Of a stretch of 64,000 nt of DNA, positions 49,173-63,673 are shown piece after piece. Position numbers and translations under genes: made by a program. Position 1 is the first letter of the stretch; every line of letters begins with the position of its first letter. The DNA lies in the NCBI GenBank assembly GCA_003342815.1, contig PTEX01000164.1:1341748-1405747 (forward strand), in the 5' to 3' direction. This stretch comes from Eudromia elegans (Eukaryota > Chordata > Aves > Tinamiformes > Tinamidae). The notes under the pieces are model-generated. The model made no database searches, had not been told where the DNA came from, and saw nothing but the letters and a program-made list of their open reading frames with translations.

Positions 49173-52100
49173 ATTCATATCACAAATTATCATATTGAAC
49201 AGCTATTGAACAGCTATTGAAAAGAAAACAGACAGGCCAGGTGTGTCTGTGTACCTCTTGGCGCATAATCATTTGAAGAAATATCTGCTGGGATTAAGTG
49301 TGGAGCTTTAAAAATAATTCTTGTCCTTTGTGAAAACACTGCATGTAGAACCTAAATCTATACTCTTGAAAGCCTTTATGATCTTTTATTTTCTTTGCAC
49401 AAACTATTAAAGACAGAACAAAATAAAAAGATTGGTAGGTGCTTTTTGCTATCATATCAGACTATGCTCATCCAAATGGCCAATTATTGACACTGAGGCT
49501 TGTCAAAAGAGAATTGAGCAAACAACGTGACAAAATGCAAACACTATTAGCCCAATGAATCTAACAAAATTGTTCAAAGCAACATTTTTTTCCCCAAAAA
49601 TAATGCTTTTTCCCCTTTACTGTTACTTTTTTAAAAAAACAATTATTGACTAGAGTGCTTTTAAGGCAATGGTTCTACATGATATTCTGAGCACCACTAT
49701 TTTTAGACTGCGCTTCCATAAAAACTGTTTATAGAGTTTCAGTTCTCTGTTAAATTAGGATATATACCCTATTTTAATTCTCTTCCAAGCATAAATCTAG
49801 TCTAAATCTGTTTCTGATTCAAAAAGTGTCTGTCAGCAGACCTAAAACATGCACAGAACTATTTGTGATTCACAGCTTCAGACAAAGGAAAGCAGTTTAC
49901 AATAACCACTGAATTTCTCTTGCCATTTGCTATCACCACATGCTTTATTTATAGCAGGTCTGAAATAAATACCCTTGGATCAGGCATCTTTGGTTCCATC
50001 CAAGGAAAGAAAAGCTATTTAATATTTACAGCAAATTTATCATAGCTTCGCCTCTGATCTTCCCCTTTCAGTAAAGGAATGGGTTATTTAGCTCCTGATC
50101 TTCCAAGCAAGACTGACTGGCAATGAATTGGAGCACCCCTGGGGTTCTGTGCCAGCACACAGCAGTGCAAAAAGCCTGCACCTCCCCTGCTTTTCACCAG
50201 CAACGCAGGGTGATGCTGAGGAGGGTGACTTACAGAGTGACACAGGAATGTTTAGACCAGCAGAATGAGAGGCACTCATGTTACAGCACTTTCCAAAACT
50301 AAGCCAGTACATTTGGTGAATCCTTTCCAAGGAGACTGATCGGATTCCTCATATTAAGATCAAATGAATGTAGAGGATGCTCCAGTGAAATGTGCTGACA
50401 AATAATAATGCACTCTCCTGCATTACATTTACTGTGAATTAAAAAAAGAAACTCCTCTGTATCAAAAATAGATTTTTCCATGCATTTCATTTTTCACCTG
50501 TGAAATAAGTACTGTAGGACAATAAGCTGATAACAAGTCCCTGTGGGACTGATAGGCAGCTAAAGATGAACGCTGGCCCGAAGTAGAACGCCTGGGGGCA
50601 GCTGTGTAGCTCAAGTAACTGATTAGAAACCAATACTGAAAATTACTAAGAACTAAACTCCAACAGTCACAAAAAGATTAAAATCAAAGCAATGTCTTTT
50701 TTCCACTAAAACACAGGGCATTACAGAGTACGACCACTGACTTCCATGCCATGGTCTAGTATAAATAGTGTGTCTAGTGTAACAGAAGTACCTACAGGAT
50801 TAGCTGCATCTACCCAAGTCCATAATCTTTTAGAATATCGTAACTGTTTACCTGAATAGTGACACACCATGTAGAGTTCTAATGGGTACTACTGCACACC
50901 GCAAAAAACCCTTTTTTTCCTTTTCACTTCACTATTGTTCTCTCTTCCACAGCAAATGGACTTGACTGTCTAGACATATTCTCCTGTCTCTTAATTGAAC
51001 TAAGCAGAGTTAGTCTGGAGGGTCCCACACCTTTTCACATCACTGAAGCACAGGTCTTTTTCTCTAGAAATGTCCCAGGCACTTCAACTCCCCGCCCCCT
51101 TGTCTGCCTGCATCTCCTATCTTTCCCAAAACAGCCCAGGGAAGCACACCATAGGCTCTGGAGAATTAGGTAGCCAAAAACTGAAAACTAGCAGCCAGGG
51201 AACACAGTACTTCATTCAGAAAGGCCAGGCAAGTCGAGTTCTTGCTGCCTGATGCCTCTAGCATAGTTGGTGAGATCCCCAAGACAAGCAGTCAGAAACC
51301 ACAGGACACAAATTCCTTACTCCATAATAGGTTATGTACATGAGTGAAACATGGAGAACTCAATTCAGTCTAGCACTGGCACTCTAAGTTTTCACTGAAA
51401 AGAGCTATGTTGAATGTGCCCTGAAAAGCACAGATTGATGGTACTTGAGGAAAACCGTATTTTGTGCAGTCAGAGAAGCAGAGCCTCTCACTGGTTTAGG
51501 AAGGTGCACTCAGATTAGCATTCTTAATGCTTCCCTTCTGCTACACATTTCGTGTTTGCAATTTGTTGCTCTGTACAGGTGCTGACTCCACGTACAGACT
51601 GACAGCCACACACAAAAAAAAAAGCATACACGCACATCCCCATCCTAAGAAAGAAACTCCACAGGCAATTTAGTGTAATAATAGTGAGCAGCAGCAAGCT
51701 TCATCTGAAGTGCCATGTTATAAACAGTGCTCATGAAACCTTCAAGGCCAGGATCAATTAAAGGAAATGCCATCATTCCCAAGAGTCAAGAACTATTAGA
51801 AAAATACAAAGCTTTTTATCTCAGTGTGCATATATCTGGATTTTACATTCCAGTGCTTCTCCCCTGGAATGGAATATAAACAAGCAAGCTAGCTAATACT
51901 CTTTGACTGCCAGTGCTGCAACAGCAAAACCAAGTCACAGATTGCCTGGCAGGGAATCCCACGACCTTGAGACACTCTCCTGAGCCATACGGCTACCTCA
52001 CGATGAAGTCCAAAGTCATCAAAATTTAGGGCTTAATTTTTTCCCATCTAAACAGTTAGTGTCCACCTGTGATCTTAATTCCCAATACACATATACCCAT

Positions 52101-53970
52101 ATTCCATTTGAAAGGATTCCCCATGTTTCCAAACTTTTATGCATATAAGATAACTTGGATGGTCCCCATTTCTGTATTTCTTTAAACTCCTGTTGGAAAT
52201 TAGTTTTTCTTTTTTTGCAGTATAAGAACATTCCAGTCCACTTTCACCTCTGCAAGCCAGGTCTAAAAAGTAAAAGTAATCTCTTAACTCAACCATTTTT
52301 CTGCTATCTAAGCCCCAGGGCATCTTACCTTTCTCCTGTTTTCTTCTTATTCGGTTGATAAGTTTGTACTACTTTTCATTAGTAATTTTTCTCATTTCTC
52401 ACTCACCTATGTAATCTTCCTAACTGCTTTTTCCCCTTCTCCTTCCCTACCCTCCCCTTTAAAGTAAAAATCTCTGTAAATTCTCAGCAGGTGACCACAC
52501 TGCCACAACCCTTTTCTATGTGGGTAAATTCCTCATGATTTTCTCAGGTGAGATTTATCTAACTTAAGGAATATTGTGGAAATGCCCTCTTGTTCAAGTC
52601 ACTGAAATATTGGATCTTAAGAAGGCTTTCATGCCTAAGTCAACAGGCTGAGCTCATGTGATGAAAGGGTATAGCTTGAACAAACTGAATTGTACAGAAT
52701 GAAAGCTTGCCCAAATCCTCAGAGCACAAGCTTATGAATAATCCCTTTATGAACATCTTAAAAACAAGTCTACCATTATAAAATAAAAAGTTACTTTTCA
52801 GTCTCTGATGTTTGCTTTTTCTACGCCACTGTAGCAAAGTTGAATGAACACAAACAGCTCACAACATAAAAGCAACAAAGAAGAGATACTAACAATCTGT
52901 ATGAAAAGACTAGAGCAGGCATATCCATGAAATTTGTCACTTTCTAACAGATACACCACCTGACTTACTAGGGCTCAGTAACGTTTCATATCACTTTATC
53001 CTGCTTTTTCTCTTGTCAGAATACATCTCATCTCAAGTTACTGTCTATGCAAGCATATATTGTTTTTTGGAGTGCTCCATTCATGAAGTTTAGGATCGAC
53101 CTTCTTGGTCGAGAGTCTTTAGTGTATTAAAGAAGATTTTGGCCCAAAGCTAGACACACAAATGCACGAGCTGATAGAAATTATTCCATGCACTGAAAAA
53201 CTCCATGTGAAAAACCACATCTTGTTTCAGATTTTCAGAGCTTTTATAAGCTCCTTTCCAGGAACTATTTAAATATAGCCAGTGTTCTCAGAAAAACTAA
53301 CAATTTGTTATGCACTTTGTTAGCCTCTTTCTAACCTGTGCGTTTATTTTTAAACATTATCTGGAACATCCACTTAAAGACATACTTTAGATTTTTGAAA
53401 GCAATATGGGAAATCTAGCCACACATTTTCCTTTAGAATATACTGTTCTACTTTGGAGACCTCAGCCTAAGACCTTTGTCTTTTAAACATTAGTATATTC
53501 CGTTTACTAATTTGTCTACAGTGAATTCCAAAATAAGATCTGCTAGATCCTCAAATCATATGTTCATAATATAACCTAATTACGGCTTTATATACTTGTC
53601 CTTGTCTAGGCTACACAAAAATTACTTCCTAAAAATGCAACAAAAATAGCAGTTACTTCAGCTCATAATAGTATAGACATTTAAATATTAATGCAACTAA
53701 TACAGAAAGTCTCTCTGCAAGGTTATCTGACTTGAGAACAAGTTTCCTAAAAATGAAGCAGTGTTAAAGAAACGTTCGAGATCTGTTACGCCAACAGATT
53801 CTGCTTTCTCAGTGGCAAGGCAACTTCTCTTACACCTCTGGGAAAGGCTCTCCTTTTCATGTGTTACTGACTTCCTCTCCTGCACTCAGGCTACATGTTT
53901 CTCATCATGCTATCAGCTAGAGAAACGCCCCTTTCACACACACACAGCCTTGCTGGTGCCACACCATTCA

Positions 53971-54264
<294 letters not shown>

Positions 54265-57200
54265 TCAGCAGGGTAAATACTTTGGTGAAGTGACTCTAGA
54301 CAACTTGTTCAGAATTACAATGTAAGAAATATTTTCCTTATTCACTGATATTGCTATTACTGAAGAAACGAACAACAAAAAATATAGAAATTAAACTTGA
54401 AATTAACTCAATTCCACAAAGACCCAGGACAATGTCTGCTTGTCAACAATTCCCTTTTAAGGGGTCAAGTCACTAGTACCGCATACTGAATAGATGAAAG
54501 ACTGTGCTTAAAAATAGCAATTAATTTTGAAAGATTTGACTGAAATTATAGTTTTCTGTATCTCTTCATTAGAGATAAAAACAGTAAGAGTTACAAACTT
54601 TGAGTGATGTCAGATATATTTATTAATGCTCTTAAATTAGAACTGACTAATAATGCAGTGCTGTCTTCTGGGTCACTTTATGGAGCGCTATTGTTATGGA
54701 ATCAGGAAAAAATACTTCATAGCAATTTCAATGATGCAGTTTTGTTCTACAGTTCTACTCGCTTTCACAAGAAGAGGGTAGTAGAAAAAAAGTAAATGCT
54801 ACTTCGTATTAGGAACAGTGTTTCTAACTTTTACAAACATAAGATCCTATGTATTTCAATGACCTGTACTGTACAAAAAGTACACAAAAAGTTTGTAAGC
54901 CTGTAAAAAATACTTAGGATTATCTGAGTACCCTCATGTTACTCAAAAGTTACCAAAAGACCCTTCTCTGCTCAGTCTCCTGTATATGCCAGCAAAGAGT
55001 TTGCAATAAAAGCTCAAAAAGGGCAAAATGAGAACAAACATCAAACTCAGACAAATCAGCCAATAGGACTCAAATTCATCAAGCAGGTTTCTTCCCAGCC
55101 TTCTTAAATGTGACCATTTTCTCTATTTAGCTAAACAGTCTGCTGTTCAGTTAGATGCCAACATTTGAGCCTTCCTGATACAGGTTCTCATAAGTAATCT
55201 TGATAAATCAGGGTACCACTGACAGAAAAATCTAATTTTAACAGTAGGTGCAGAGTCCAACTTGAAAGGTCAACCATTTTTCATATCTTATATAAGTAGA
55301 GGTTGTTTGGAGAACACTTGCTGCTTCAGATATGTGAACTTCCAGCCTTGCCAAATCAGCTGGATATCTGGTAGGATATTCCAATATCCCCAGCCTAAAG
55401 CAAGTGGGTAGCATCACATGTTGCTTTCAACATACTAAAGAGAAATCTTATGACAATGTGTTGCAAGGAAAACTGAGTTAATGTACAGTACAAAAGTGAG
55501 AGTTGTACCCTGAAAAACAAGTCTGCATTGGGTAGAGAGTAAATACCACTTAGCAGGAGCTCTGGGAGGCAATGTACAGAGCACAGCTGCTGTACCACCT
55601 GGAGACGGAAACATGTTTCCATGTAAGCCCCCAGCAATCCCCCAAAGCAGGGCAGAAAGCGCTCAGGCACCCTGAGCGCTCAGGCCTTCAAATACAAATA
55701 AGAATGCTGAAGGACAGGCACCCTCTCTGCTCCCAAGAATTTCTAATTTACGAGAGACAAAATTACACAGGGTGGCCTACTCTAATGCAAAAGTATTACT
55801 AACTGACACAAGCCAATTACTCTTCGTTTTCCAGGACTTGGACTATGTCTAACCCCTAACTGCTCTCAGCTTGGGATCAGCAAGTTACTTGTCCTTTCCT
55901 CTTCTCAATTAAGAGCAAAATTTTGGATAATCAAACACTCCTTACCAGCAGAAATAAAGCACCTGGGAACAAGGGCCTTTTTTTCTTTTATTTTGGGGGG
56001 GGCCTGGGAGAGGATTGCAAAACCTATTAAGGGAAAAATGTCCCTTTCCATAGTCAGAAAGGCTGAAAAGCAGACACGTAACATAAGCAATCAGCTACCA
56101 GAGACTGCAATATATGCTGTCATCAAGGAAGCAAAGGACAGACAAACAGTAAGGACCACTAGAAAACAAAAGGCATTTACTTTATGGAAGCAACATTTAT
56201 ATTTCTCTTGGTTACAGTTTTGCAAATGGGTTTTGATGCAGATGCTTCCAAGAAGTTTTTAAAAGGTTTTGCATGTTACAGTGTGAAAGAGATCACAGGC
56301 AACATTTATATTGTTGTTTCATAAGCAAGTCACTTTCCCTTCCTCTCCCTGCAAAAACCATTTACACAGCTCCAAAACAAAAAATATGTTCCAAAACAAA
56401 AAATAAGAAAAAAAAAAAAAAGACAATTCTGGACAAGAAAAAGAAGTGCAGAAGAAAAGGATTTCCCAGGATACGCTATCAAGCAAAAACTGAAGCTCTC
56501 ACCCTACCCATCTCTAGAAAGCACAGAACAGAAGCCAAGGAACAGCAGTAGCCCGGGGCAATGATCCTGCCTGCAGAACTCAGCTGCGGCTTTGGTACCC
56601 CTCAGACCTGGAAAGGAGAGACAGGACTGCAGCTGTGAGGAAATCTATCCTGTGAGAAAACTGTGAGCTGTGAGAAAACTCCTTTTCTGTAGTTACCATT
56701 TTTTCTGAATAAAAGGCCTTTCTGTTTTCAAAATATTGCTGTTGGAAATTAAATAATTAAAAGAAGAAAAAAAAAAAGCTTCTTGTTTTTAATTGGATAA
56801 TAAAGTCTTCCCTAAATGAACACTTGGGGGACCTGTAAAATATGGTCCTGACACCTCAAAGAGCTTCCACTTACACTAAACAGAGCCGAGCTGGCAGGCT
56901 ACAGAGATACTCTCAAGTGCCCTCTCAGCCTGTGTTTCATCTGTGGCTAGGAAAGGAGATTATAATACATGTGAGCATACCCAAAATAGCTTTAATCTAC
57001 CTCTACTGTGTACCAAGAGCCATGGTGCCACAGCTGCTGAGCAATTTTGTGAGACCGTCAGCCAAGTACTTACAATTCAGGACATCCTGTGCTGATATTG
57101 GTTCTGCAACAGCAAGACTCCTATCAGCACTTCAGCTATCTGGGTTACCTTGGGTACACCATGCCACACTAATGATTACCTTCCTCTTAATTAATACCGA

Positions 57201-60200
57201 AGATCTTTTTGCCTAACCCTCTACAGGACTGCTACTCACATGCAGTGCACAGACTCTTCAAGGAAGGAAGCAAGCTAACTCCTCTTGCCAAAGAAAATAT
57301 GAATATGGTTTGGAGGTTGCTGCTTAGCCTGTCAGAAGCATGACTTGTCTGTGCATACCAGATAGACGGATGATGGTCAAAATACGGGGGGCAGAAGCCA
57401 CTGAATGTTTTCAGTCTGCTTTGTTAGTATTGTGTGCTCTGCCAAGAGAGCATATGCTACTGTCCTGCAAAAACATAGTGGAAGTAGACAGCAACAGACT
57501 CTCCTTGGTGTGTTATGATGACAGTGTGTGAGGAGCAAGTTCTTATGTGGTATCAGAGAGTTTGATATCCTTAATGCAAGTAAACTTTGAGACTCCAACT
57601 GAGGTACTGATCTCAAATGCACTCACAACCCAGCAACTGTCATCTTCCACATGACAACTCACTACAAAGTCAACTTGCAGGATCAGAACTGCCAATCTTC
57701 TCCAAAAGTTCCCAAGGCTCTACTTCCTCTTCCCTACCTTTTCATTTTTCATTTTGAATTCATCTTAAGGCAATTCTGTGAGGCAGAATGTTTGAGTTTC
57801 AAGTAGACAGTGAGATCTCAGTAATCGATATGGCCTTTCAGATTTTCATAGCTTTAGAGTTTCTTGAATTGTCCATTCTGAGCATTTTTTTGACCACCTG
57901 GTCCAAACAATTTGTCTTATCTTCAACTACATGAAGAAGCAATAAAATGAGGGTTTTATGTTTTTTGCTATTAGTCACTCTGGTAACACAAAATAGCTTT
58001 GACTTGGAGTATATCCTGATGCTCCAGCACAGATTGGGCTGCTGTGCGACTCTTCTACTCCTGTCTGTAAATTAGGGTGCTTATTACGCTGATGCAGGTT
58101 TACATTTAACTATTCCTTTAAATGGGCATTTGTTTAGTGAGTTCTTTTTGTTTCTGGCTATGAGAAGAACAATCCTTCCTCTGATCAACTTAGCAGTAGC
58201 CAGTCTAACACAGCAGAGAGCAGTCCTCTCTAAACCAGAAATCAGTATAGTATTCACCTCTGTGCTTCGCCTACAGGAAGCTATGGTAGTAGAGTGCACA
58301 TCAGAGAAGCAAAACACAAAACCTCCAAATATTAGAAGATCACAGAATATAATAAAAAGAAACCAATACTCAAGAAGAGCCTACTGTTTACAGAAACAAA
58401 ATGAAATAATAGAAGATGAGAGGTTTTAGAATATTGGTACTGTTTATAGTCAAACGCTACTTTACATTCAAAATAAAAACTAGTGAAAATGAAAAAATGA
58501 GCATCATTTATTGATGAAGACAAAGATTTATATTCTATCATTAGTGCAACAAGGGTAGCTCAGTTTACTCACTTTCTCTTCTCCGCTCTTAACAAACCAC
58601 TATCATGGGTTATGTGATTAAACATAAGGACAGGTAACCCTAACACAATCGCTCCTTCAAAAGGCAAGGGTCACAAAATTGTTTCATTTCTGGTCAGGAA
58701 CAAGTCCAGTCAGCTGAGTGTACTGCAAAAAACTAACTTGCTTTGATAGTTTTGTTTCCTCAGAGTACATGTTCAGTGCCCTTTCTTGTTCCCTACCTGT
58801 AACATTTCCTGAAGGAGGACATAAAGTAAAAAAGTCTTACAAACCATTATACAGAATAGAAGGATACGGTTTTCTGATAATCTGGTACACAAAAGGTCTC
58901 CATTAAACTAAGATCAGTACCATTTATGACCCAACACATCCCAAAAGGTACAACTGTAAAAAATGCTGCGTTAAGAAAATGGACATGCAAAGAGGGTATT
59001 GAATTAAGATTTTAGCAGGAATTTCCCACAACTTCAACAAAATATAAGATGATATGGAAGCACAGCATTTACAAAGAACTTGAAGAAATGAAGAAACTAA
59101 GCTAGTTAATATTAACTTGCCTATTGATACTGCCTTTTTGTTTAAAACCACCCATGCTTGATGATCAAAGCAGTGCTGCCCACCTTCATTTTCATGGCTT
59201 GAGTTCTTTACACACAGGTTTGTTGCTGCAATTTCATTCAAAAATTTAAGTGCTATGAGGAAACATTATTTGGGACAATTCCATCCCAGATAAAGGCAAG
59301 GATGCGTTATCTCTCATGATTCATAATTCGGCTAAATCCATAGTTACAGAGAAAAAAAAATTTGTTCAAACTCCAAGTCTCTAGAAACTAAAAGACCACA
59401 AAGCACATTTCCTTGAATGTCCTACTTGACAGCACACTCCTGGAACTAAAGTTAGAAAAAAAATACAACTACCAAAAAATGCAAAAAATGTTTTGTCATT
59501 CACAAAATAATTGCAACGGTAGCAGGGATCGTATCTTCACCTGTTGCCACCCATATGGCCTACCTCGGCAACATTTGTCCACTAGTCTTTTAGGAGCCCA
59601 GAGAACCATTTCCTTGCAGGCAACCTCGTATGCCATCTCTGTTGACAGGTTTTTTTTTTTCAAAAATATTTTCATGAAGAATTTCCTGGCAAGTTTGTGT
59701 GGGTGGAGGGAGATCTCAAGTCAGAAAGACTATGCCCAGCTACTTGAGAAATATTATGGAAAGGAGCCTGGTCAGTATTTCCTATTTAGCTGACACACCA
59801 CCTTGGAAGCTTGTCACCATCTGGACTGCCCCCATAAGGATCAGCAGATAGAGCTGTGAGTCTTGCACCACACATGCCCTCTAGTACCCACAGTGCCCAG
59901 GGAAGAGAAACTGCAAATGGTTTAACTACAGAAAGCAAAGTGGGGAACCATCAACTACAACTGAGCACTTTCTGTGCAAACAAGAGCTTCTTGCAAAATG
60001 CAGACTGCAGCTTTGCCTGGGATGCACTCAGGATATTGCTGGTTAGGTGAAGTTTTTTCCTACGAGCAATGTTTCTGCCAATTAATTTCTGTTTTGGTAC
60101 TCTTCTTCGCTCCTCTTATAACATCTCATCTAAACTCGGTGAAGCCCAGGCAAGTAGGGTGAGTGTCACCCAGTTAAGACATGATTATTCTTCAGAGCTC

Positions 60201-60860
60201 TTAAAACTCTCAAGTTGTGAAAGTGTTTCTAGGTGGGACATCGAAGCCCTTTGTAAATACTGTTCCAATTCTCACTCCTCCACACATTCCCCTAGTCCTT
60301 TCAGAAAGGAAGAGGAGTTGGGAAAGAACTTACACTGAAAATTACAACATGTCCACCAGTCTGACCATGTGATCAGTAGCTTAGGAACTCATGGCAAATT
60401 TTCAAAAATGGCTTAGACATTTATTAGCATTCATAGGTACCAAAGTTTTGGTTTGTAACATACATGTGAGAATAATCCTTTGCTGTCTTGGTATATTTAG
60501 CTATAGAGGCTTTATCTAGATTAACATGTATTTGTTCCCTAGTTTGGTATATTCACCCATTCTCAATTCAGAGCCTGGCTCACTTATGGATCATTAAACT
60601 TCAAGTTAGGCACAGCTTCAGCATAAAGAGAATTGTTTTGCAGGATGCTTCAGTTAGATTTCAAAACTCTACCTTTATCTTTCATTCCTTCTTCAGTAGC
60701 TGCAAGCATTTTTCTCAAAACCACTTGAAGTAGAGGCTGTCATCTGCTACACACAGGATGACAATGAATTCCTAAATCTAGTAAATCCAAATTAGGGCAC
60801 ACTGCATTACACTAATTACGATAATCTACTGGTGTATTTTGTGATGGAATAAATACTCAC

Positions 60861-60947
60861 AGGACTGCTATTTATGTGCACGGAAGGAATGCATTCAAGT
60901 AAAAAATCCGTCTTAGCAGTTTCCTTGGCTGTGTCAGTCACTAAGTT
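60861..60947 (-). other. Unassigned exon-like block
   Basis: Acceptor ...catgcctctctgcag and donor AGTCCT|gtgagt enclose 87 nt. Only one frame is open, in phase 0, reading NLVTDTAKETAKTDFLLE and ending SVHINSSP. Splice sites are strong and the peptide looks protein-like, but I cannot name it. In mammals OPN4 lies directly upstream of LDB3 on the same strand, so an OPN4 tail exon is one possibility. Confidence 0.38.
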
Positions 60948-62247
60948 CTGCAGAGAGGCATGTCAAAAGCAACTAGTTTGGTAGAGGAAAGGAAAGCTAT
61001 TTTTTCACTGAGAAAGTTTCAGAAAGTCTATGACAGACTGTTTCTGTGCATCTAGGTTGTAATTTTTCTTTCATCTGGCACAATGTATTAATAGACAATG
61101 TATTTTGTCATCTACACAATCCAAGACAGTTACTTTTACAGGAAATCTTGCTGCTAGTAAAATGATATTTGTCCAAAACAAATAACTGAAAAAAATATGC
61201 AGGAAAAACTTAACCTCCCACCTTGAACTCAAAAAGAGCTTTGCTGAACTTCTGCAAAACAGGCTTCATCATGTTATTTATTTATCAAAGAAATCTAAAC
61301 AGCTAGAATTAAGTAACATTTTGTATTGTCAAAGCAAAAATGTTTATACACCCCACCACTTTTGTTAATACTCAAATGCAAATCTCACATTCAGCCAGAA
61401 TTATGACAGAATTATGACAGCGCTCTGTTCCAGACAGTTTTATATACAGTAATATTTTTCAAAGGTCTCCCACAGGCAAGCAAAACGTGCAGTCATTCTG
61501 TAGTTTTAACACATCAGAAATTGATCTTGGGCAGATTTCTCTGAAGCCTCTTCAATCAAGACATAACTTCGTGACTGTCTGGCTGTCACCCTTCATAATC
61601 ATTATTTTTCACCCAATGTCTGGGTCCCCCCCGTACTCCCCATTTCAGTTTTTTAATATCCTTCTTTCTCTCATAGTGCCTTGCTCAGTAACATTACTCA
61701 GTATAATGGATCACATTTGCAGATAAAAATATTTAGTAACTGTTGACAAAGGAGCTTTGATGTGCTGCATATCAAGAATTTGCCAGGTGCAATGGCAATG
61801 TAAAAGTACTTTTTTCAAAGTGAATATGCACCTATTTAACAATAGCAAGCCTCTGCTTCTGATGTCAAGAAATGGAAATAAATGAAAATTAAGAACGCCT
61901 GGATAGCTACTGGGCAGCTGGGAAGATTCCTGGGACAGGCAGAAGTTCCAAGTGGAGATGCATTAATAATCTCTCTTTATCCCAGGATCAGACTCCTATT
62001 TATAGGATTATATAACTCCCTGAGAGACTGTAAAGTTACATATATATATGATATGGGAACAACATATGGATTTCACATATAACAGCCTAATGAAGTCTTA
62101 AGATGCTCCCACAGTTTTACTGGGCATTCTTTAAATAGCACCATAGATTATGTCCATTTGGTTCTCTAAGGTGGTGACAGGCATTTTCTTCTGAATGGAC
62201 TTTCCTTCTGCCTTTTTGTACTACTTCTGTGACTGACAGATATTTAC

Positions 62248-62298
62248 CTTCTCCCACTTCTTGTAAATCTCCTCAGAATCCTCAGAGAGGATCAAAAT
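62248..62298 (-). other. Unassigned exon-like block
   Basis: A 32-base T run (minus strand) followed by caag and then donor GAGAAG|gtaaat encloses 51 nt open in phase 0, reading ILILSEDSEEIYKKWEK. It would join in frame to the block at 60861-60947. The protein is unrecognised. Confidence 0.33.
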
Positions 62299-62302
62299 CT
62301 TG

Positions 62303-62334
<32 letters not shown>
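62303..62334. repeat. A32 homopolymer
   Basis: 32 consecutive A on the plus strand. On the minus strand it forms the pyrimidine tract of the exon-like block at 62248-62298. Confidence 0.9.
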
Positions 62335-62335
<1 letters not shown>

Positions 62336-63616
62336 CACCTTCACAATTCCAGTTCATATCAATTGGCCTTTTGGGTCATACCCAGTCTAGCATAGATTCA
62401 AGGAAAAATTCTCTTATTTCACACATCAACATAAGCTTCTTATTCTCTAGCTAGAAAGCAATAATTAACACTTCATAATCATTACATTCTTTGACAAAGT
62501 CAAAGCCTATATCCAAAGTCAGAACTACAAAAAGACACCCACTACTTTACAACTGAGTCACTACTGGCCATAATATTTTGCCAGCAGAGAATGGATTATC
62601 AAAATGAAGACCTCTCAAGTTGCAGAGGGAAATATGAGGCATAAACAGTAGCTGATATTAACACTGCATATATCATACACACAAAGAGATATACAAGTCA
62701 ACTTCAGCTATCTGTGTTTTTTGGCAGTGGAAAGACAAATCAAAAGCTGTGAAGTGTTGGCTACTTCCTTCCATGTATGTACAGTGCTTAGTGCAATGGG
62801 ACCTGGACCTTCCCTGGCCCTCAGGGTAGCAGAAATAAATGATCAACATGTTTCACATTAAGCAGTATTCTGGGCTCATACAGAAGGCTGGTATAAACAA
62901 ATCACTGAGGAGGTCAAAGGAGTTCTTAGTAAAAATATAAAAAGAGAAACTGAGACAAAAAAATTATTTGCAAGACTTCGGATATGTCCCAGAAGAGCAG
63001 GACAGTATCTTTACTCTTCCTTTCAGAACACTAACATTCCTTATTTAACACTGCTGTTCTCTGTGGATATTATGGACAGGACTGACACAAAAGCAAGAAT
63101 TTCCATTTCTGTGTTCCCTGCCTGTATGCTAGGCAATAATTCTAGCATCTATTGCATCTCTGTGAAGAGACTCCTTTCTTTAGGCTGATTTGTAGCAGGA
63201 CTGCAAACCTAAAAGTTCTGTAGACAATAAGGCATCGGTCATATCCCCTGGGAGGCCCCATATCCCTTTTTGTCATGCATGACCCTCTAAGAATGTGCAA
63301 TGCGATAGCTGAGAGAGAGAGAAAAGCACTAAGCTGCCAAGCTGAGCTGCTGCTGGCTGCACCTCAGATATGACACAGACTCATGCCCATTTTATTTAAA
63401 GACTGATAAAGCAGCAGTGCACTGTTAATGCTATGGCTGAATGTAACCAAAAGGTCTTGTGTCTGTTGTAGCAGGTACACTGATAATCCATCCTACAAAG
63501 AAACCAGAATGGAGAACTAAGTGCGAATATCAGAAGCGGTTGAATTCTTCCAGAAATCACAAAGAACAGCAATGGTCTACGATTAAAAGATTCTGAAACA
63601 GTATGAATACAAGTAC

Positions 63617-63673
63617 CTTCCTCAAGTAAAAAGTGTCTATCTGCTGGGGAATCTGCTGTAGAAGGTATGACTT
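63617..63673 (-). other. Unassigned exon-like block
   Basis: Acceptor ...tctttgactaatttctacag, which includes a branch-point-like ctaat, and donor GGAAG|gtactt enclose 57 nt. Phase 0 reads KSYLLQQIPQQIDTFYLRK and fits the next two blocks. A second frame is also open, so support is weaker. Confidence 0.25.

Noticed and set aside
56842..57216. 124-codon plus-strand open frame
   Set aside because: No recognisable protein, no splice context and amino-acid usage typical of random frames. The plus strand carries no supported gene here.
58924..59241. 105-codon minus-strand open frame
   Set aside because: Hydrophobic chance frame. The stop and acceptor arrangement did not support a convincing exon.
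59413..59793. 126-codon plus-strand open frame
   Set aside because: Lys/Phe/Asn-rich low-complexity content, including a homopolymer-derived Phe run. No family resemblance or promoter context.
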